This document shows positions 37,919 to 47,972 of a DNA stretch of 64,000 nucleotides, piece after piece. Source of the DNA: Verrucomicrobiota bacterium (GTDB lineage Bacteria; Verrucomicrobiota; Verrucomicrobiia; Opitutales; UBA953); contig JAPLTU010000040.1 of the NCBI GenBank assembly GCA_026397965.1, positions 24,642-88,641 of the forward strand, given 5' to 3'. How positions within the stretch are numbered: the stretch's first letter is position 1; every line of letters starts with the position of its first letter. Below the pieces are notes generated by a model. The model was not told the DNA's origin and did no database searches. It saw nothing but the letters and a program-made list of their open reading frames with translations. The position numbers and the translations under genes were made by a program.

Positions 37919-38147
37919 TGTTTTAGGCCGAAATCGAGTCATCCATGGGAACTCAATCGGGAGATTTGATGTCTAAACTTCTATCTAAACGACATGGTCG
38001 TCCCACAGCGTCATTCCATTGCAGCCAAAAAGACCATGGTTTTTGGGCCCAATTCCCCCTTGATAACTCTCAGGCCGTTGGGATGCTGACCTTGCGCTGC
38101 TACCCCAATAGTCCCCGAAATCCCAGCGTTTACCCCTTCTTCTTAAA

Positions 38148-41100
38148 ATGAAAACAGCTCCAGTTTTATGTTTCCTGACCCTGCTGGCCGCGCACGGCTT
38201 GCGGGCCGCCGACGTCGCTAATGCCGCCGACGCTGCCGGGATCGCATTCTTCGAAAAGAACGTCCGCCCGATTTTGTCCGAAAATTGTTATGAATGTCAC
38301 TCCAACGAGAAGGCCACGACCAAGGGAGGACTGACTCTAGATTCGCGTGACGGCCTGCTTAAGGGGGGTGAAGAGGGTCCCGCAGTGGTGCCAGGCAACT
38401 TGGAAAAGTCGCTCATGATTCATGCGGTCCGCTATAATGACCCAGAGTTTGCGATGCCCCCGAAGAAAAAGGGCGGAAAGTTATCCGACAGCAACATCGC
38501 GACCCTGGAACAGTGGGTGAAGATGGGTGCTCCATCCCCAAGCGGCAATGGGACGAAACTCACCGGCCTAACGGAAAAGGCTAAACAGCATTGGGCGTTT
38601 AAGCCCCTGCAGCAGGTCTCTTTGCCCTCGGTTAAGTTAAAGGGTTGGGCCAAAAATCCTATCGATCAATTTGTCTTGGCGAAGCTCGAGGCCACCGGCC
38701 TTCAGCCGAACCCTGCCGCCGACCCTGAGGCTTTCTTGCGGCGTGCATTTTATGACTTAATCGGCCTGCCGCCGACCTCTGAGCAGGCTGATGCCTTCGT
38801 CAAAGCCTATGATGCGGCCGTCTTGCAGGACAGTGTCTCCGCTCGTCGCGGAGCGGTGACGAACAACGCGGAAGTGGTTGTGGCCAAGCAAGTCGACACC
38901 CTTTTGGCCTCGCCCCATTACGGCGAGCGCTGGGCCCGGCACTGGATGGATACGGCACGTTACTCTGATACGAACGGCAAACTCGACGTGAAAGATAGTT
39001 TTGAAGAATACCGTTACGCTTATGCCTGGACTTACCGCGATTACGTCATCGACGCCTATAATTCCGATAAGCCTTACAACGACTTCATCGTCGAGCAACT
39101 TGCTGCAGATAAAATCCCCGGTATCAGCGGCGACGACCCTCGTCTATCGGCGCTCGGTTTCATCACGGTCGGCAAGCGCTTTACGAATAACGACGATACA
39201 ATCGACGAACGGATTGACACGACGACAAAAGCTTTCTTGGGCCTGACCGTGGCGTGCGCGCGCTGTCACGACCATAAGTTCGACCCGATTCCAGCAGCGG
39301 ATTATTACTCGCTCCATGGTATTTTTGCTTCGGTAAAAGAGCCGCGCGACTTACCGGTCATCGGGGTCACCCAGAAGACCAAGACCGTGCGCGATGATTA
39401 CCTCAAGCGCCTGGACGATTTGCAGGCCCAAAGTGCGGCAGGTTATTATAAGTATATCCGTGAGGTGCGCACCCGCTATGAGAAGGAAATGGCCGGCCGC
39501 CTTGTGCTCGCGACCGTGAAGCGCGGCTCGCCGGAGTTCGGTGATATCTCCGAGCGCTATAAACTCGAATTGCAGCCCGATTTCGAGGCGATGCGAATCC
39601 AGCGCAATTCGCCCATCACCGGGCCCTACGCCCATCTCGTGGCCGTGCCCTTCGCCCAATTCGCCGCTCGGGCCCCCGCGGCCATCAAGGCATCGCTTGC
39701 CGATGCTGAACATCCGGTCAACCCATTGATCGCGGCGGCCTTGCGGAATTTAAAGCCCAAGTCGCTCGATGATGTGGCTGCTGTTTACCAAAAAGTTTTT
39801 GCAGATAACAAATTAGCGATCATTGCCCATATCGATCGCTGCGCCAAGTTAGGCCATTCCAGCAAGGATTCAGATCCGGCAATTGCCCAGCTTGCGGGTT
39901 ACCCCTGGCCGGTGCCGGACGTGGAAGATATCTTAGATAACGAGGAACTGCTGAACATGTTCAACAGCCGCAAATTCTGCGCCGACTGGCAGAATCGCCC
40001 AATCTACGGCGGGTTAAATAACAATCGCCCGAATGCTTATTTCCAGTTCACGCAAATCAACGCGCTTCGCCTGACGCACCCCGGTGCTCCCGCTTCCGCG
40101 ATGGTCGTCCAAGATATCGATGAGCCGAAGGATACCAATGTCTACATCCGGGGAGATAAAAATAAGAAAGGGGCGCTCGCGCCTCGTCGTTTCTTGGAGA
40201 TTCTTTCGGGTGAAGGCGAGCGCCGGCCCTTCGTCGACGGTAGCGGGCGGATGGAGTTGGCCCAGGCCATCATCAGTAAGACCAATCCGATTACCGCGCG
40301 CGTGGCCGTCAACCGGACTTGGTTGATGCATTTCGGGGAAGGCTTTGTTTCCACACCTGACGACTTCGGTAATATGTCGGAGAAGCCATCCCATCCCGAG
40401 CTCCTCGATTACCTGGCCAATGACTTCGTCGAGAACGGCTGGACGCTCAAGCGTCTGCACCGCATGATCGTGCTAAGTGCGACGTATCGGCAGGATTCCA
40501 ATCCTGGACAAAACCCGCTCGTGTTGAAGCCGGGTGCGGTCAATCCCCTTAAGATTGACGCGGGTAATCGACTTCTTTGGCGCGGTAATTTACGCCGCTT
40601 AGATTTCGAAGCGATTCGCGATTCGATGATCGTTTTGACGGGCAGGCTCGACTCTGCCGTGGGCGGTCATCCGGTGAACATTACTGATGAGCCTTACAGC
40701 TACCGGCGCAGTCTGTACGGTTACGTCGACCGCCACCGTTTGAACGAAATGCTTTCTCAGTTCGACTATTCCGATCCGGATGCAACGAACTCTCGCCGAG
40801 GCAGCACCATCGTCCCGCAGCAGGCGTTATTCTTCATGAATAATCCGCTGGCGATTGAAGTCGCCCGGACCGTGGCATCCCGGCCTGAAATCCTGAAAGC
40901 GACTTCGGAAGGTCAGCGCATTACCGCGATGTTCCGGGCGCTCTTCCAGCGTCGCCCGACTAACCAGGAAGTAAAGATGGCCCACGACTTCTTGGAGCGT
41001 CAAAAATCGGCTCCTCTTGTCACGGTCACTCCAGCCGTGGGGAGCAAGGCGACTAAGGGTACCTCGCGCTATGCTAAGTCCGGGGCCCAGGCTAAGACTG

Positions 41101-41312
41101 CCGGTAACGCTGTGGCATCGGCGGCAAGCCCCATGATGATGGCGGGGGAGGGCGGGGCAGATGCGCCCATGATGATGGCAGAAGTGGCGGGGGCCAACCT
41201 GCTCTCTGGGGTCAAGAATGTCGGAGAGGCTATTTCTCGTAAACCTCTCAGCCCCATGGAGTTATTGGTTCACTCTTTGTTGCTTTCGAACGAGTTTGTC
41301 TACGTTAATTAG
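38148..41312 (+). CDS. PSCyt1/DUF1549/DUF1553 protein, paralog B
   Basis: NCYECHS; GERWARHWMDTARYSDT; CARCHDHKFDPIPAADYYSLHGIFAS; PQQALFFMNNPLAIEVAR. Confidence 0.93.
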   Translation: MKTAPVLCFLTLLAAHGLRAADVANAADAAGIAFFEKNVRPILSENCYECHSNEKATTKGGLTLDSRDGLLKGGEEGPAVVPGNLEKSLMIHAVRYNDPEFAMPPKKKGGKLSDSNIATLEQWVKMGAPSPSGNGTKLTGLTEKAKQHWAFKPLQQVSLPSVKLKGWAKNPIDQFVLAKLEATGLQPNPAADPEAFLRRAFYDLIGLPPTSEQADAFVKAYDAAVLQDSVSARRGAVTNNAEVVVAKQVDTLLASPHYGERWARHWMDTARYSDTNGKLDVKDSFEEYRYAYAWTYRDYVIDAYNSDKPYNDFIVEQLAADKIPGISGDDPRLSALGFITVGKRFTNNDDTIDERIDTTTKAFLGLTVACARCHDHKFDPIPAADYYSLHGIFASVKEPRDLPVIGVTQKTKTVRDDYLKRLDDLQAQSAAGYYKYIREVRTRYEKEMAGRLVLATVKRGSPEFGDISERYKLELQPDFEAMRIQRNSPITGPYAHLVAVPFAQFAARAPAAIKASLADAEHPVNPLIAAALRNLKPKSLDDVAAVYQKVFADNKLAIIAHIDRCAKLGHSSKDSDPAIAQLAGYPWPVPDVEDILDNEELLNMFNSRKFCADWQNRPIYGGLNNNRPNAYFQFTQINALRLTHPGAPASAMVVQDIDEPKDTNVYIRGDKNKKGALAPRRFLEILSGEGERRPFVDGSGRMELAQAIISKTNPITARVAVNRTWLMHFGEGFVSTPDDFGNMSEKPSHPELLDYLANDFVENGWTLKRLHRMIVLSATYRQDSNPGQNPLVLKPGAVNPLKIDAGNRLLWRGNLRRLDFEAIRDSMIVLTGRLDSAVGGHPVNITDEPYSYRRSLYGYVDRHRLNEMLSQFDYSDPDATNSRRGSTIVPQQALFFMNNPLAIEVARTVASRPEILKATSEGQRITAMFRALFQRRPTNQEVKMAHDFLERQKSAPLVTVTPAVGSKATKGTSRYAKSGAQAKTAGNAVASAASPMMMAGEGGADAPMMMAEVAGANLLSGVKNVGEAISRKPLSPMELLVHSLLLSNEFVYVN

Positions 41313-41335
41313 CTTAAATTAACAGGTTTTTTACG

Positions 41336-41358
41336 AAGCCGGCCCCTTGGGTCGGCTT
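41336..41358 (+). terminator. Rho-independent terminator after paralog B
   Basis: AAGCCGGCC...GGTCGGCTT followed by TTTCGTTTT. Confidence 0.7.
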
Positions 41359-41515
41359 TTTCGTTTTAGGGTTTTCACCTTAACTCCTTCTTAATCTTTC
41401 GCTTGCACTCTCTGGGGTCGGGTAAAAAATTATACCTAGTTAAACCCCTCAGTCGTAATGTCGTCGGTGCAGTCTTCTGCTCAAAAATATTTTCAGCCCC
41501 CTTATCTTTCTCCTC

Positions 41516-44500
41516 ATGCATTCCGCCTCGCCACTCTCCAGACTCTTAACCTCAGCCATTTTGCTGGGATCGGTCGTGTTACCTGCGGATGACAAGGCAG
41601 TGAAAGACGAGGCAAAATTCGATCCCGCTGGGCTCGAGTTCTTCGAAAAGAACGTGCGCCCTATTTTGACGGATCGTTGCTATAAGTGTCACTCTGTTTC
41701 CGAAGGCGTCTCCAAGGGCGGCTTATTGATGGACTCTCGGGCCGGCATGGTCGCCGGTGGCGACCAGGGGCCCGCCGTCGCGCCGGGCGACTTAAAGAAG
41801 TCGCTCCTCGTCGTTGCGATTCATCAGACTGATCCCGAGCTTTCGATGCCGCCGAAGAAAAACGGTGCCAAGTTGCCCGACGCGCAGATCGCCATTTTAG
41901 AAAAGTGGATTATGATGGGTGCCCCAGCCCCCTCGGGCGCGGCTGCCGTCAAACTGACGGGACTCTCCCAGAAGGCCCGTGATCACTGGGCCTTTAAGCC
42001 AGTCGGCGAATTTTCGGTGCCTAAAAAGCTGAGCGCCCCTGCGTGGTGCCAAAATGAAATCGATGCTTTTGTTTTAAGCAAATTGGACGAGGTTGGCCTA
42101 AAGCCAAGCCCTTCTGCGAATGGCGAAGCTCTGATTCGCCGGATTTCTTATGACTTGGTTGGTCTGCCGCCCTCGAATGCGGAGGGCGAAATCTTCGCCC
42201 GCGAATACGATGCGGCCGTGCTGCGGGATAATCTTTCGTTGCGCAACGGGCAGCCTGCCCGGGCGGCAACTCAGGTCTTGGAGCGTGCGGTCGACAAGTT
42301 ACTCGCGTCTCCGCATTACGGAGAACGCTGGGGTCGTCACTGGCTGGATACCGCCCGCTACTCCGACACCAAGGGGCTCAAGAAAGCCGGCACGATCGAC
42401 CGTTTCGAGAACGCTTGGACCTACCGCGACTATGTCATCGAAGCGTTTAATTCTGATAAGCCTTACGACCAATTCATCATCGAGCAGCTGGCTGCGGATC
42501 GCTTGCCTGACCTGACGAAGGATGACGCCCGCTTGGCGGCCCTCGGTTTCATTACCGTCGGTAAGCGGTTTACGAATAACGACGACACGATTGATGAACG
42601 GATCGATGCCATGACGAAGGGCTTCCTGGGCTTGACGGTGGCTTGCGCACGTTGTCATGACCATAAATTTGACCCGATTCCGGCGGCAGATTATTATTCC
42701 CTGCACGGAATTTTCTCGTCGATTGGCGAGCCGCTCAATGAGCCCGTCGTTAAGAATGCGATGACCTCCGGGGCGCGTGCCGTGCCTTCGGCTGTGCGGC
42801 TCGATTTCGAGAAGAAGATGACCGCCCTGCAGGACGATAATGTCCGCGGCTATTTTTCCCACATCACCCATGTCTTGAAGATGGTACACGCCGAGTTCGC
42901 CGGGCGCGCCCTGTCGAACATGGCCGGCGGGCCTCGTTCGACCGCCGGATTCGATATCCTGGAGCGCTATAAGCTGACCTTTAATCGCGAGGTGGACGGC
43001 TCAATCGTGGTCCAAACGAACTCACCGATCACGGGTCCGCTGGCTCGTTTGAAGAAAGTGAGCGAAAAGAACTTCGCCCAGGAGGCGCCTAAAGTCATTG
43101 CCGCCGCACTGGCCGACACCAGTTCGCCCGTGAATCCGCTGATTGCTGATGCCTTGCGCAATCTGAAGCCCAAGACAATCGATGAAGTCGCGCTCGCCTG
43201 TCAGGATGTATTCAAGAAAAACCACGACCGCATCTTAGCGCATATCCAGTTGCACGTCACCGCTGGCCGTCGGGGAGATCGAGACGATCCCGCCATCGCC
43301 CAGTTGGCCGCATATCCATGGCCTTTGCCTAATTACGAAGAAATCAACACCACGATTCAGATGGCGTTGCTCTGCGAGACCCGGCAGTTCTGCGAACCTT
43401 GGCAGGCCCCGCCGAGCGCATCTTTCGTTAACGGTAACAAGCCGCCCAAGTATTTCCGCTTTGAAGACATCAGCCAGTTGGAAATCACGCACCCGGGTGG
43501 CCCCGGTACGGCGATGGTCGTCTCCGACACCGAGAAGCCTCGCGATAGTTATGTCTACATCCGTGGGGATAAGAATAAGCGCGGGGCCTTGGCTCCTCGC
43601 CAATTCTTGGAAGTATTAGCCGGCCCTGAGCGTCAGCCATTCTACGAAGGTAGCGGCCGCCGCGAATTAGCTTTGGCCATCGCCAGCCGGACGAATCCTC
43701 TGACCTCGCGCGTTTTGGTCAACCGCGTCTGGATGCACCACTTCGGTGCGGGTATCGTGACGACCGCTGACGACTTTGGCAACATGTCCGAGAAGCCGTT
43801 GCACCCGGAGCTACTCGACTGGCTGGCGACAAACTTTGTCGATAACGGTTGGTCGCTGAAGAAATTACACAAAAAGATTCTGCTCTCGGCAACGTATCGT
43901 CAGACCGCAAACCCCAGCCTCAATCCGCTAATCGTGCAGAAGGCGGAGCTTGATCCCACCAAGTTCGACTCCAGCAATAAGTATCTCTGGCACGCAAATC
44001 TCCGTCGCCTCGATTTCGAAAGTATCCGCGACTCCATGCTTTCCCTGACTGGCAAGTTGGATTCCGCGATGGGCGGACGCCCGGTCAATATCACCGATGA
44101 ACCCTACAGCTATCGTCGCAGTATCTATGGTTTTATCGACCGCGAAAAATTGAACGAATTACAGACTCAGTTCGACTTTGCTAATCCGGAAATGACTAAC
44201 TCCGCCCGGAGTTCGACCATCGTCCCGCAGCAGGCTTTGTTCTTCATGAACAATCCGTTGGCCATCGATGTCGCCCGCTCCGTCGCGGCGCGTCCGGAGA
44301 TGCAGAAGGCGTCATCGGATGGCGATCGCGTGGTGCAGCTTTACAAAATCATGTACCAGCGTTCGCCTACGCCTGCCGAATTAAAGATGGCTCGGGAATT
44401 TGTCGCCCGCATCGCTGGGTACGTGGATGAGCCGCCCAACCCTAAAACTGACAAGAGCGTGGCTAACACGAAGGCGACGAAGAAGGCCGCGAAGGCCCTG

Positions 44501-44671
44501 GCCGTTACGGCCACCAAGGTCGCCACAGGTGAGGTCCAAGTCAAAACCGAGGTTAAAGGCGGGACTATCCATAACGTGGGCGAAAAAGTCTCACGTAAAC
44601 AGCCAATTTCCCCTTGGGAAATGCTGGCCCAATCGATGGTTTGCTCGAATGAATTTGTATATCTCAACTAA
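41516..44671 (+). CDS. PSCyt1/DUF1549/DUF1553 protein, paralog C
   Basis: RCYKCHS; GERWGRHWLDTARYSDT; CARCHDHKFDPIPAADYYSLHGIFSS; PQQALFFMNNPLAIDVAR. Confidence 0.93.
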   Translation: MHSASPLSRLLTSAILLGSVVLPADDKAVKDEAKFDPAGLEFFEKNVRPILTDRCYKCHSVSEGVSKGGLLMDSRAGMVAGGDQGPAVAPGDLKKSLLVVAIHQTDPELSMPPKKNGAKLPDAQIAILEKWIMMGAPAPSGAAAVKLTGLSQKARDHWAFKPVGEFSVPKKLSAPAWCQNEIDAFVLSKLDEVGLKPSPSANGEALIRRISYDLVGLPPSNAEGEIFAREYDAAVLRDNLSLRNGQPARAATQVLERAVDKLLASPHYGERWGRHWLDTARYSDTKGLKKAGTIDRFENAWTYRDYVIEAFNSDKPYDQFIIEQLAADRLPDLTKDDARLAALGFITVGKRFTNNDDTIDERIDAMTKGFLGLTVACARCHDHKFDPIPAADYYSLHGIFSSIGEPLNEPVVKNAMTSGARAVPSAVRLDFEKKMTALQDDNVRGYFSHITHVLKMVHAEFAGRALSNMAGGPRSTAGFDILERYKLTFNREVDGSIVVQTNSPITGPLARLKKVSEKNFAQEAPKVIAAALADTSSPVNPLIADALRNLKPKTIDEVALACQDVFKKNHDRILAHIQLHVTAGRRGDRDDPAIAQLAAYPWPLPNYEEINTTIQMALLCETRQFCEPWQAPPSASFVNGNKPPKYFRFEDISQLEITHPGGPGTAMVVSDTEKPRDSYVYIRGDKNKRGALAPRQFLEVLAGPERQPFYEGSGRRELALAIASRTNPLTSRVLVNRVWMHHFGAGIVTTADDFGNMSEKPLHPELLDWLATNFVDNGWSLKKLHKKILLSATYRQTANPSLNPLIVQKAELDPTKFDSSNKYLWHANLRRLDFESIRDSMLSLTGKLDSAMGGRPVNITDEPYSYRRSIYGFIDREKLNELQTQFDFANPEMTNSARSSTIVPQQALFFMNNPLAIDVARSVAARPEMQKASSDGDRVVQLYKIMYQRSPTPAELKMAREFVARIAGYVDEPPNPKTDKSVANTKATKKAAKALAVTATKVATGEVQVKTEVKGGTIHNVGEKVSRKQPISPWEMLAQSMVCSNEFVYLN

Positions 44672-44703
44672 CCCAATTTAATCACCCCCAATAAGACACC
44701 CCC

Positions 44704-46089
44704 ATGGAAACTCCAAATTGCAGTAACAGCTTACCTACCCCCAACTCACGCCGTGAGTTCCTGCGCCAGACCGGCATGGGGATGGGCACCATCGCCTTCG
44801 GGACGATGGTCGCCGACTACCTCGTCGCCGATGCCCGCGCTGAAGTCGCCAGCCTCAAGCCTCGCAAAGCCCCGTTGCCGGCCAAGGCAAAGCACGTGAT
44901 TCATATCTTCGCTGGCGGTGCGCCCTCCCACCTCGACACTTTCGATCCCAAGCCAAAGATGAAGCAATTGGCCGATATGTCGGCCTCCGGTATGGGTGGC
45001 GTGCTTTTCCCTTCACCTTTCGAATTCAAGAAATCCGGTAAGTCTGGTTTGGAAATCAGCGAAATCTTTCCTAAGCTCCAGGGTGTTGCTGACGAAATGT
45101 GCGTGATCCGCTCGATGTACCACGAGCTCCCAGCTCACGGTCCAGCCGCTAAGCAGATGCACACTGGCTCCGCAATCCTGCCTAAGCCTTCCTTGGGCTC
45201 TTGGTTGCTTTATGGTCTGGGCACGGAAAGTCAGGATCTGCCTGGTTTCGTCAGCCTCGGAGGCAACTCCGATGCGCGTACTTCCGCCTTCCTTCCTTCG
45301 CTTTATCAAGGAGCTAACACCACCTTTAAGCCAGGTGCGGCGCCGAGCAAAATCATGCCGAACCTCCAGAGCGAATTCACCTCGCAGGATGCTCAGCGCA
45401 AGCAGCTCGATTTAGTCCACCAACTCAATGAGCGCCACATGCAGACCGTCCAGAAGGACGAACAGCTTGAGGCTCGGATCGAATCTTTCGAACTCGCTTT
45501 CCGGATGCAGACTGCGGCCACCGACGCGTTTGATATCTCCAAGGAGGACCAAAAGACCCGTGATATGTACGGTAAGTCCGATCTCGGAGCCAAACTGCTT
45601 TGCGCCCGTCGCTTAGTTGAGCGTGGCGTTCGCTTCGTGCAAATCGATGCCGGCGGCTGGGATCACCACACCAATCTCTTCACTTCCATCAATCGCACCG
45701 GTGGTGCCATCGATACCCCTGCTGCGGCTTTGATTGCCGACCTTAAGCAGCGCGGCCTCTTGGACCAGACCTTGGTGATCTGGGGCGGAGAATTCGGTCG
45801 TACGCCTTCCACTCCAGGTCGCGTGAATCAAGCCAGCGGTCGTGACCACTGGGCTAAGGCCTTCTGCTGCTGGATGGCTGGCGGCGGCGTCAAGGGTGGT
45901 ATGGCTTACGGCGAAACGGACGAAATCGGCGCTCAGGTTGCTGCGGACGGCTGTCACGTCCACGATTTACACGCTACGATTCTTCGCTTGCTCGGCTTCG
46001 ACCACACCAAGCTTACCTATCGCTACAACGGCCGTGACTTCCGCCTGACCGATAACTTCGGCAAGGTGGTCGATAAGATCATCAGCTAA
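44704..46089 (+). CDS. DUF1501 family protein (Tat-type signal)
   Basis: SRREFLRQTGMGMGTIAFGTM; HIFAGGAPSHLDTFDPKPKM; LVIWGGEFGRTPSTPG; GRDHWAKAFCCWMAGGGVKGG. Confidence 0.93.
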   Translation: METPNCSNSLPTPNSRREFLRQTGMGMGTIAFGTMVADYLVADARAEVASLKPRKAPLPAKAKHVIHIFAGGAPSHLDTFDPKPKMKQLADMSASGMGGVLFPSPFEFKKSGKSGLEISEIFPKLQGVADEMCVIRSMYHELPAHGPAAKQMHTGSAILPKPSLGSWLLYGLGTESQDLPGFVSLGGNSDARTSAFLPSLYQGANTTFKPGAAPSKIMPNLQSEFTSQDAQRKQLDLVHQLNERHMQTVQKDEQLEARIESFELAFRMQTAATDAFDISKEDQKTRDMYGKSDLGAKLLCARRLVERGVRFVQIDAGGWDHHTNLFTSINRTGGAIDTPAAALIADLKQRGLLDQTLVIWGGEFGRTPSTPGRVNQASGRDHWAKAFCCWMAGGGVKGGMAYGETDEIGAQVAADGCHVHDLHATILRLLGFDHTKLTYRYNGRDFRLTDNFGKVVDKIIS

Positions 46090-46110
46090 GCGACTCCGGT
46101 CGCACCAACG

Positions 46111-46142
46111 GAAGGGCGGACGCTGCGAGGCGCCCGCCCTTC
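46111..46142 (+). terminator. Rho-independent terminator after the DUF1501 gene
   Basis: GAAGGGCGG...CCGCCCTTC followed by TTTTTT. Confidence 0.8.
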
Positions 46143-46202
46143 TTTTTTCAAGAGGCCGCGGCTTGCATCCGGCCTCCTTTGGTTTCTAATAGAATCATCC
46201 CC

Positions 46203-46757
46203 ATGAAGCCGTTCCTCATTCTCGGCACTCTTTACGCCGCGATGCTCTTCGTGGCCCCCTTAGATCCTAAGAAAGAGATCGCCCGCAAGGATGCGGCTCG
46301 CGCCGAAGCGAAGGCTGAGCCGAAGCCAGAGGCCAAGCCGGCGGCGGAGATCAAGGTCGCGCCTCTTAGCGGCGAAGCGCCGAAGTCCGGCGTTAAGGGC
46401 GCCGATGCGTTCGGCCGCACCCAGACGCGTTACGACAACGGCGTGACCGCCGTGACGACGCCAGACCCCTTCGGCGGCTCTGCCACGCGCTACAGCAACG
46501 GCGTCACCGGTTCGACCCGGACGGACCCTTTCGGCGGCTCGACGACCCGCTACAGCAATGGTGTGACGGCGACCACACGGCCTGATTCTTTCGGCGGCTC
46601 GACTACGAATTACAGCGACGGCACACGCGCCACGACGCGCACCGATCCCTTTGGCAACCAGGTCACGACTTATTCCGACGGCCGTCGCGAGACCATTCGC
46701 CCCGACCCGTTTTCTTCGGCTCCGGCGAAGAAGGATGGGGCGAATGAGCGGAAATGA
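46203..46757 (+). CDS. Secreted 20-aa tandem-repeat protein
   Basis: Signal peptide MKPFLILGTLYAAMLFVAP; repeats of TRYSNGVTxxTRxDPFGGST. Confidence 0.75.
   Translation: MKPFLILGTLYAAMLFVAPLDPKKEIARKDAARAEAKAEPKPEAKPAAEIKVAPLSGEAPKSGVKGADAFGRTQTRYDNGVTAVTTPDPFGGSATRYSNGVTGSTRTDPFGGSTTRYSNGVTATTRPDSFGGSTTNYSDGTRATTRTDPFGNQVTTYSDGRRETIRPDPFSSAPAKKDGANERK
46425..46718 (+). repeat. 60-bp tandem repeat, about 5 copies, in frame
   Basis: Units begin at 46425, 46485, 46545, 46605 and 46665 (last partial); 20 aa each. Confidence 0.9.
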
Positions 46758-46824
46758 TGCGGGAGCCACCCAACAGGGCGCTTGAAACCCGCCATCGGCG
46801 GTGCAGTCTTCTGAACCTTACCCC

Positions 46825-47916
46825 ATGAAGCGTCATCTCCATCTCTGGGCCGCCTTGGCTGCCCTTGTCCTCGCTCTCCCGGCCGTCGCCGCCGAAGCCT
46901 TTACTTCCGGTCCAGGCTGGCTTTCTTTCGCGGGAGGCAAGGGGCCCGGTGCCAGCAAGCACGTCGTGCTCATGGCCGGCGATGAGGAGTATCGCTCGGA
47001 AGAGTCGATGCCGATGCTGGCGCGCATTCTTTCGGAGCGCCACGGTTTCAAGTGTACGGTGATCTTTTCGCATGATGATGGGGTGATTAATCCTAATAGC
47101 CAAAAGACCATGGGTAAGCCAGAGGCACTTGATTCGGCTGATGCCCTAGTGTTGGGGCTGCGTTTCCGTAATTTCGAGCCCGCGACGATGGCTAAGTTTG
47201 ATGCCGCGGTTAAGCGGGGGATTCCCATTATCGGTACTCGCACCAGTACGCACGCGTTTGGAGGCATCCCGAAGGACAGTCCTTACGCGACCTACAATTG
47301 GAATAATCAGGGCGGCTTCGGCAAGAACGTGCTTGGCGAAACTTGGGTCAGCCACTGGGGGCATCATAAGTTTGAGGCGACGCGGACCGCGGTGGAGTCG
47401 GATAATGCATCCCATCCAATTCTCCAGGGCGTCGGGGCCATTTTTGGAGACACGGACGTCTACGAGGCCTATCCTCCGGCCGATGCTAAGATTCTGCTGC
47501 GCGGCTTAGTGCTCACGGGCATGAAGGCGGATGATCAGCCAAGCGCATTGAAGAAAAACCGTTCAAACGACAAAGCAGAGCAGGGCGTCAATGAGCCTGC
47601 CATGGCCGTGGCTTGGGTGCGCGAAATGTCTAACGCCTCTGGTTCGAAGAATAAAATCTTATGTACCACCCTGGGGGCGGCCACGGATCTGAGTGACGAA
47701 TCGTTGCGACGACTGCTGGTGAACGGCGTGTTCTGGGGCTTGGGTCTCGCAGTGCCCGCTAAGGCGGACGTGACGCCCCTTGTCGAATGGAAGCCAAGCC
47801 ACTACTCCAATAACTTATTCCACCCTAACTTTAAGGCGGCAGATTTCGTGGGCGTACTCCCAGATCCTTTGACCGCGGCGCCTCCGACCGCGAAGAAGAA
47901 GCCTGCGGTTAAGTAA
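46825..47916 (+). CDS. ThuA-like secreted protein
   Basis: Signal peptide; HVVLMAGDEEYRSEESMPMLARILSERHGFKCTVIFSHDDG; HPILQGVG; VNGVFWGLGL. Confidence 0.75.
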   Translation: MKRHLHLWAALAALVLALPAVAAEAFTSGPGWLSFAGGKGPGASKHVVLMAGDEEYRSEESMPMLARILSERHGFKCTVIFSHDDGVINPNSQKTMGKPEALDSADALVLGLRFRNFEPATMAKFDAAVKRGIPIIGTRTSTHAFGGIPKDSPYATYNWNNQGGFGKNVLGETWVSHWGHHKFEATRTAVESDNASHPILQGVGAIFGDTDVYEAYPPADAKILLRGLVLTGMKADDQPSALKKNRSNDKAEQGVNEPAMAVAWVREMSNASGSKNKILCTTLGAATDLSDESLRRLLVNGVFWGLGLAVPAKADVTPLVEWKPSHYSNNLFHPNFKAADFVGVLPDPLTAAPPTAKKKPAVK

Positions 47917-47972
47917 GTTTGGTAACAAGACTCCCGAAGCCGTGATTCGCCGATAAGCTCGGCCCTTCATCG

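Noticed and set aside
37945-38151. 68-aa ORF between paralogs A and B
   Set aside because: Sits in the terminator/promoter intergenic region, overlaps the next start by 4 nt and has no recognisable features.
41464-46813. Shared 14-mer GGTGCAGTCTTCTG upstream of paralog C (near 41465) and of the ThuA-like gene (near 46799)
   Set aside because: A few identical 14-mers are expected by chance in 64 kb, and the spacing to the start codons differs (about 37 versus 12 nt).
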